The notes under the pieces are model-generated. The model searched no databases. It worked only from the letters and a program-made list of their open reading frames with translations, and was not told the origin of the DNA. This document shows positions 6,085-9,243 of a stretch of 9,243 nt of DNA, piece after piece (the stretch's first letter is position 1; each line of letters starts with the position of its first letter). The position numbers and the translations under genes are program-made. The DNA is from Pseudomonadota bacterium (GTDB lineage: Bacteria; Pseudomonadota; Gammaproteobacteria; JAKAQQ01): NCBI GenBank assembly GCA_021852325.1, contig JAJZNM010000064.1, positions 5,592 through 14,834 on the forward strand, written 5' to 3'.

Positions 6085-6250
6085 CCTCACCCGTACCCTC
6101 GAGCGCCAGGCGGCCCGGCTCATCCTGTACCGCTTGGCCTCGCCGAGTGCCCGGCAGGCCCCGTTGGCCCCGCCTGCCGTCCAGGGGCATGGATCCCAGG
6201 GCCCCGAGCCGGGTCGGGGCCGGAGCGCGATGCGAGGCCCCGACTGGTGA
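6065..6250 (+). pseudogene. lptE: Displaced C-terminal part of LptE in the +1 frame
   Basis: This frame reads MTSESYNLTRTLERQAARLI and then LYRLASPSARQ, resembling the ending of LptE proteins (a Tyr-containing strand, then an amphipathic helix with AAxxILxRL) followed by a low-complexity Pro/Gly tail. Reading 5665-6250 with one base skipped gives 194 residues, close to the family norm. The frame's TGA at 6248-6250 overlaps the holA GTG (GTGA), the same coupling seen at leuS/lptE and holA/nadD, which indicates that this is the genuine lptE 3' end. It does not look like a separate gene: the ATG at 6065 has no good ribosome binding site. A sequencing or assembly indel is the simplest cause; a real mutation or programmed shift is possible. 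Confidence 0.65.
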
Positions 6251-7227
6251 AGATCACCCCGGTCGAACTCACGCGCTCCAAGGGTCCACTCACGCCGTCC
6301 CTCTGGCTCGTCGCGGGAGCCGAGGTGGTCCTCGTGCGCGAGGTGCTCGTCAAACTCGAGGAGCGGGCGCGATCGATCGGCCCCATCGAGCGTGAGGTAT
6401 TCTGGATCGAACGCACCCTCGATGCCGGGCTCATGGAGGCCCACGACAACCCGTCCCTGTTCAATCCCCGGCGGCTCTTCGTCGTCCACGTGATGAGCCC
6501 GAGCTGGCCACCGGCGCTAGTGCCCTGGCTCACCGAGCGGCTCACGCACCCTCACCCCGAGACCTGGATCCTGGTCACGGTCCCGGGTCTCGAGCGTCCG
6601 CTCCGCGAGAGCGCACTCTACAAGCTCTTCCTCAAGGCGGGAGGTCTCGTCGAGTGCTGGCCCCCGGATGCCGCGCGCTGGGCTTCCGAGGTCGACCGGC
6701 GCGCCCGTGAGGAGGGCCTCCGGCCTACATCCGAGGCGCGGGAGCTGCTCGTCCATCTCACGGAAGGCAACCTGCTTGCACTGGAAGGGGCTCTTCGGGT
6801 GCTCCGCCTGGCCGGGGGCGCCGGTCCGCTGGATGTCGACTCGGTGGGAGCGCTCCTCGGATCCGCTTCCCGGCACGGACCGTTCGATCTGGCTGAGGCG
6901 GCCATTGGCGGGGATCCGCGCCGGGTCCTGGCCATGACGCTCGCACTCGAGCGGGATGGCGCCGAAGCGCCGCTCGTGCTCGGCACCCTGGCGCATGAGC
7001 TCCACCAGGTCCTCGCATCCCCGGGTGCCCACGTGCTTCCCCGCAAAGCGGGTCTCTACGAGGCTGCGCGCAAGCGCGGCCGGCCATTCTGGCACGAGCG
7101 GCTGGTCGAGCTCCAGGCGGTCGATCTCGTGGTCAAGGGCCAAAAGCCCGGGCGGCCCTTCGAGGCGATCCTCCTGCTCGCGCTCCGGATGGCGGGCTTT
7201 GCCTGGGCTGAGGGGTTGCCGGCGTGA
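6247..7227 (+). CDS. holA: DNA polymerase III delta subunit
   Basis: HolA is the delta subunit of the clamp-loader complex; it opens the beta sliding clamp so that it can be loaded on primed DNA. The 326-residue length fits the family (about 340). Visible landmarks are an N-terminal AAA-like fold without a nucleotide-binding P-loop, in which the strand LWLVAGAEVVLVREVLVKLE precedes the clamp-contacting region, the NPSLFNPRRLFVVHV segment, and the strand TWILVTVPG. LTEGNLLALEGALRVLRLAG and later the C-terminal helical collar follow. The start is GTG at 6247, overlapping the TGA of the +1-frame lptE end, with GCGAGG a suitable distance upstream. The stop overlaps the nadD start. The sequence is divergent, so position between lptE and nadD adds weight to the call. 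Confidence 0.9.
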   Translation: MKITPVELTRSKGPLTPSLWLVAGAEVVLVREVLVKLEERARSIGPIEREVFWIERTLDAGLMEAHDNPSLFNPRRLFVVHVMSPSWPPALVPWLTERLTHPHPETWILVTVPGLERPLRESALYKLFLKAGGLVECWPPDAARWASEVDRRAREEGLRPTSEARELLVHLTEGNLLALEGALRVLRLAGGAGPLDVDSVGALLGSASRHGPFDLAEAAIGGDPRRVLAMTLALERDGAEAPLVLGTLAHELHQVLASPGAHVLPRKAGLYEAARKRGRPFWHERLVELQAVDLVVKGQKPGRPFEAILLLALRMAGFAWAEGLPA

Positions 7228-7880
7228 AGACGATCGGCTTGTTCGGCGGGAGCTTCGATCCCGTCCACCTGGGACACCTCCGGGCGGCGATCGAGGTCCA
7301 TGAGACGCTCGCGCTCGATGAGCTGCGTTTCCTCCCGTCCCATGCCTCACGCAACAAGCCCGAACCCGCTGCACCGGGGGCACTCCGCAAGCACTGGCTT
7401 GAACTCGCGATCGCTGGGCTCCAGGGATTTTCCGTGGATGACCGGGAGCTTCGCCGCGGCGGGTTCAGTTACACGAGCGTGACGCTGACGGAGATCCGCG
7501 AGGAAGAGCCCGGTGCAACCCTCTACTGGGTGCTCGGTTCGGATGCTTTTGCCGGGATCGGTCTCTGGCATGATGCGGCCGCACTCGGCCGCCTCGCCCA
7601 CTGGGTGGTCGTGACCCGCCCGGGATGCCCGTTGCCCACGGAACTGCCTGCTCCGCCCTGGCCGGCACCCCGGCTGAGCACAGATCCTGGCGTGCTCGTC
7701 CCCGGGGAGGCGGGCGGCCTCCTCGCACTCCCGGTGACCCCAATCGGCATTTCGGCCAGTCAGATCCGGGCGCAGATTGCCTCCGGCTTGCGGATCGACT
7801 ATCTCGTCCCCGAGGCGATCCGGCATGAACTCCAAAACGGGTCCTATTATGGTGCGAACACGAAAACCCCTCGGGACTGA
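7224..7880 (+). CDS. nadD: Nicotinate-nucleotide adenylyltransferase
   Basis: NadD makes nicotinic acid adenine dinucleotide from nicotinate mononucleotide and ATP in NAD synthesis. The 218-residue protein opens with GLFGGSFDPVHLGHLRAA, the nucleotidyltransferase (T/H)xGH-type site with HLGH at residues 15-18. It continues with the FLPSHASRNKP substrate loop, GGFSYTSVTL, the YWVLGSDAF block and, near the C-terminus, ISASQIRAQIASG (176-188) containing the SxxxR-type ATP-binding signature, then IDYLVPEAI. The start is GTG at 7224, overlapping the holA TGA (GTGA), with GAGGGG upstream. rsfS begins inside its 3' end, so the two are translationally coupled. Confidence 0.96.
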   Translation: MKTIGLFGGSFDPVHLGHLRAAIEVHETLALDELRFLPSHASRNKPEPAAPGALRKHWLELAIAGLQGFSVDDRELRRGGFSYTSVTLTEIREEEPGATLYWVLGSDAFAGIGLWHDAAALGRLAHWVVVTRPGCPLPTELPAPPWPAPRLSTDPGVLVPGEAGGLLALPVTPIGISASQIRAQIASGLRIDYLVPEAIRHELQNGSYYGANTKTPRD

Positions 7881-8253
7881 GCGCCTGCTCACGCGTCTCG
7901 AATCCACGATCCGTGATCATCGGGGGACCGAGATCGTGAGGCTCGACGTCCGCGGGCTCACGACCGTCACCGATTACCTCATTCTGGCGAGCGGGACTTC
8001 CGACCGTCAGCTCCGGACTCTCGCCGAGCGGGTCCGGGAGACTGCTCAGGCGGCCGGACATCACGTCATCGGGAGCGAGGGAGAAAAGACCGGCGGCTGG
8101 ATTCTGGTCGACCTCAGTGATGTGGTCGTGCACCTCATGCTTCCGGAAACGCGCCAGTTCTACCAGCTCGAAAAGCTCTGGAGCTTCACGGAGGGTGCGG
8201 AGCGATCCGTGAAACGGGTGGCGCGCGCCCGGCCGCGAATGACGGAGGACTGA
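7849..8253 (+). CDS. rsfS: Ribosomal silencing factor RsfS
   Basis: RsfS (YbeB/Iojap family) binds uL14 on the 50S subunit and blocks joining to the 30S subunit when nutrients are scarce. The 134-residue product shows IVRLDVRGLTTVTDYLILAS, then GTSDRQLRTLAERV, GSEGEKTGGWILVDLSDVVV, HLMLPETRQFYQLEKLW, all core family blocks in the usual order. A short basic C-terminal tail (KRVARARPR) follows. ATG 7849 is chosen because it leaves a normal-length N-terminus; ATG 7825 (142 residues) and GTG 7852 are in-frame alternatives. The gene overlaps the nadD 3' end by 32 bases in another frame. nadD-rsfS-rlmH is a widely conserved order. Confidence 0.94.
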   Translation: MVRTRKPLGTERLLTRLESTIRDHRGTEIVRLDVRGLTTVTDYLILASGTSDRQLRTLAERVRETAQAAGHHVIGSEGEKTGGWILVDLSDVVVHLMLPETRQFYQLEKLWSFTEGAERSVKRVARARPRMTED

Positions 8254-8297
8254 TCCCCGAGATTGAAGTCGATCGACGATCGCGCGCGTAGGGCGTC

Positions 8298-8398
8298 AAG
8301 GAGGTCCAAGGCGGTCCGGCGCCGTCCTCGCACCTCGGGGGTCGTTCCGATACATCTCGCGGTTTCAAAGGCCACAAGACCATTTGTGAAGGAGGTCC
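8298..8398 (+). repeat. Direct repeat AAGGAGGTCC, second copy being the rlmH ribosome binding site
   Basis: AAGGAGGTCC occurs at 8298-8307 and 8389-8398. The second copy is an ideal Shine-Dalgarno, with the rlmH ATG at 8400. The first has no ATG, GTG or TTG within the next 15 bases, so it does not serve an obvious ORF. The 146-base gap between rsfS and rlmH holds nothing else I can name. Confidence 0.5.
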
Positions 8399-8399
8399 C

Positions 8400-8864
8400 A
8401 TGCGTCTTTCACTGCTTGCGGTGGGAACAGTGTCCGGGTTCGTGGAGGAGGAGTTCGAAGCTTACCGGAACCGCCTCCCGCCCGCACTCAGGCCTTCCGT
8501 CCGTGAAGTGGCCCAGGCCTCGGCCCGTGAGCGGGCCAGCGGACGGGCCCGGGCGGCCGAGACCCGGAGACTTCTCGATGCGGCGCCTCCCGGTTCCGCG
8601 ATCATCCTGCTCGACCCCGGGGGTGATCTCGTCACGACCGAGGCGTGGGCCCACCGGCTCGCGACCTATCAGGCATCGTCTGCCGATTGCGCTTTTCTGA
8701 TCGGGGGTGCAGACGGGCTCGACCCGGAAGCGAACTCCCGGGCCGACTGGATCTGGTCCCTGTCCCCACTCACTTTCCCCCATGCCTTGGTGCGGGTCAT
8801 CTGGATCGAACAGCTCTATCGGGCCTGGACACTCCTCAGACACCATCCGTATCATCGCGCCTGA
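8400..8864 (+). CDS. rlmH: 23S rRNA pseudouridine-1915 N3-methyltransferase RlmH
   Basis: RlmH is a SPOUT-class, dimeric SAM-dependent enzyme that methylates pseudouridine 1915 in helix 69 of 23S rRNA. The 154-residue product equals the family length. It shows the N-terminal strand LSLLAVGTV, IILLDPGGDLVTTEAWA, the SAM-binding knot motif FLIGGADGLDPE (Gly102-Gly103), SLSPLTFPHALVRVIWIEQL and the C-terminal YRAWTLLRHHPYHRA, the hallmark ending that contacts the rRNA. The start ATG has the strongest Shine-Dalgarno in the operon. Unlike the upstream genes it is not overlapped, so it may be translated independently. In many proteobacteria maf and rng follow; here they are absent. Confidence 0.96.
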   Translation: MRLSLLAVGTVSGFVEEEFEAYRNRLPPALRPSVREVAQASARERASGRARAAETRRLLDAAPPGSAIILLDPGGDLVTTEAWAHRLATYQASSADCAFLIGGADGLDPEANSRADWIWSLSPLTFPHALVRVIWIEQLYRAWTLLRHHPYHRA

Positions 8865-8940
8865 GGCCGGAGCGGCCGACACGCGGTCACCGCCTGTGCG
8901 ACAATCATCCTGCATCCGCTGATCAGCCGGCGGAACCGGC
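8865..8940 (+). terminator. Two short GC hairpins after rlmH, possible weak transcription end
   Basis: GGCCG-GAG-CGGCC (8865-8877) begins at the base after the rlmH stop codon. A second stem, GCCGG-CGGAA-CCGGC (8926-8940), is followed by CGTTTG. Both are perfect 5-bp stems. The T-run after the second is only three bases, so intrinsic termination would be weak; they may instead protect the mRNA end. Confidence 0.25.
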
Positions 8941-9029
8941 CGTTTGAAGGTGGACGGTCGATTGATGTTGGGAATGATGGTACGGTGACCAGATTGTCCG
9001 CGATCGCTGCCCCAGTTGCTCCGATGCCC

Positions 9030-9046
9030 GGGCGGGAGACCCGCCC
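9030..9046 (+). promoter_or_regulatory. Hairpin abutting the ribosome binding site of the yhdP-like gene
   Basis: GGGCGGG-AGA-CCCGCCC forms a perfect seven-pair, all-GC stem with a three-base loop. It ends directly before AGGA (9047-9050), which sits seven bases upstream of the ATG at 9058. No T-run follows. Such a stem could terminate or pause transcription, or affect ribosome access at this start. Confidence 0.35.
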
Positions 9047-9057
9047 AGGATTCCGGA

Positions 9058-9243
9058 ATGCCGCGCATGGCTGAGCGTCCGAAGCGAAGGCTGCTCAAAG
9101 CATTTCTGGGGCTCGCGGCTGCACTCATCCTCCTTCTCGCGACCGGCATGGGACTTTTCCGCTTGGCGACCGAGACCGTGCCCGGATACCGGAGATCCAT
9201 CGAGCGCTGGGTCTCGCGCCGCATCGGTTTCCCCATGAAGATC
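9058..9243 (+). CDS. yhdP: AsmA/YhdP-like membrane-anchored protein, N-terminus (partial)
   Basis: Only the first 62 residues are in the window. A basic start (MAERPKRRLLK) is followed by one hydrophobic segment (AFLGLAAALILLLATGMGLF), an inner-membrane anchor with the rest expected in the periplasm. Next comes a stretch ending VPGYRRSIERWVSRRIGFPM, which resembles the opening of YhdP and other AsmA-like proteins, large bridge-like proteins implicated in lipid transport to the outer membrane. ATG 9058 is preferred over ATG 9067 because AGGA lies seven bases upstream. In many proteobacteria yhdP follows rlmH after maf and rng, which supports the call; here those two genes are missing. TamB or another AsmA-family member cannot be excluded from this short piece. 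Confidence 0.6.
   Translation, partial: MPRMAERPKRRLLKAFLGLAAALILLLATGMGLFRLATETVPGYRRSIERWVSRRIGFPMKI

Noticed and set aside
7777..7848. Longer N-terminus for RsfS starting at 7777
   Set aside because: It would lie entirely inside nadD in another frame, has no family similarity, and makes the protein unusually long.
1..9243. CRISPR array, tRNA or rRNA genes
   Set aside because: No regularly spaced repeats, no cloverleaf-like segments with TTCGA-type arms and no rRNA-like stretches were seen on either strand by reading.

Overview
The window comes from a GC-rich, Gram-negative bacterium, most likely a proteobacterium. The right two thirds hold the conserved housekeeping run leuS-lptE-holA-nadD-rsfS-rlmH, followed by an AsmA/YhdP-like gene. 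That order is familiar from gammaproteobacteria and relatives, and LptE implies an LPS-bearing outer membrane. I cannot name the genus. The LeuRS lacks the leucine-specific insertion that E. coli LeuRS carries before KMSKS, so a close enteric relative is unlikely.

Layout. Bases 1-758 (+) carry the C-terminal part of a D12-class DNA adenine methyltransferase. Its first ~40 codons read instead like the end of a GGDEF (diguanylate cyclase) domain, joined in frame at a shared MEAADR stretch. Bases 800-1840 (-) hold a two-gene cassette of visibly lower GC: a Pol-beta-fold nucleotidyltransferase followed by a small unrecognised protein, a toxin-antitoxin-like arrangement. Its leader (1841-2087) contains a perfect 8-bp hairpin and a 22-codon ORF with a near-ideal ribosome binding site. 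Bases 2088-2906 (-) are a decayed IS630-family transposase with an amber codon just before its third catalytic residue and no recognisable N-terminal domain. Bases 2907-3184 hold no convincing gene, but there is a plausible sigma70 promoter abutting leuS.

From 3185 to the end everything is on the plus strand. leuS/lptE, lptE(second frame)/holA and holA/nadD overlap by four bases each (ATGA, GTGA, GTGA), and rsfS starts inside nadD, so translation is tightly coupled. rlmH follows after a 146-base gap with its own full-length Shine-Dalgarno. After rlmH, 193 bases with three short GC hairpins precede the truncated yhdP-like gene.

The operon is functionally mixed: leucyl-tRNA charging, LPS export, replication clamp loading, NAD synthesis, ribosome silencing and 23S rRNA methylation. 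lptE appears frameshifted: its last ~60 codons lie in the +1 frame, and only that frame gives the usual LptE length and the coupled overlap with holA. The accessory block on the left (methyltransferase, nucleotidyltransferase pair, IS remnant) looks like a small defence or mobile region next to the conserved operon.
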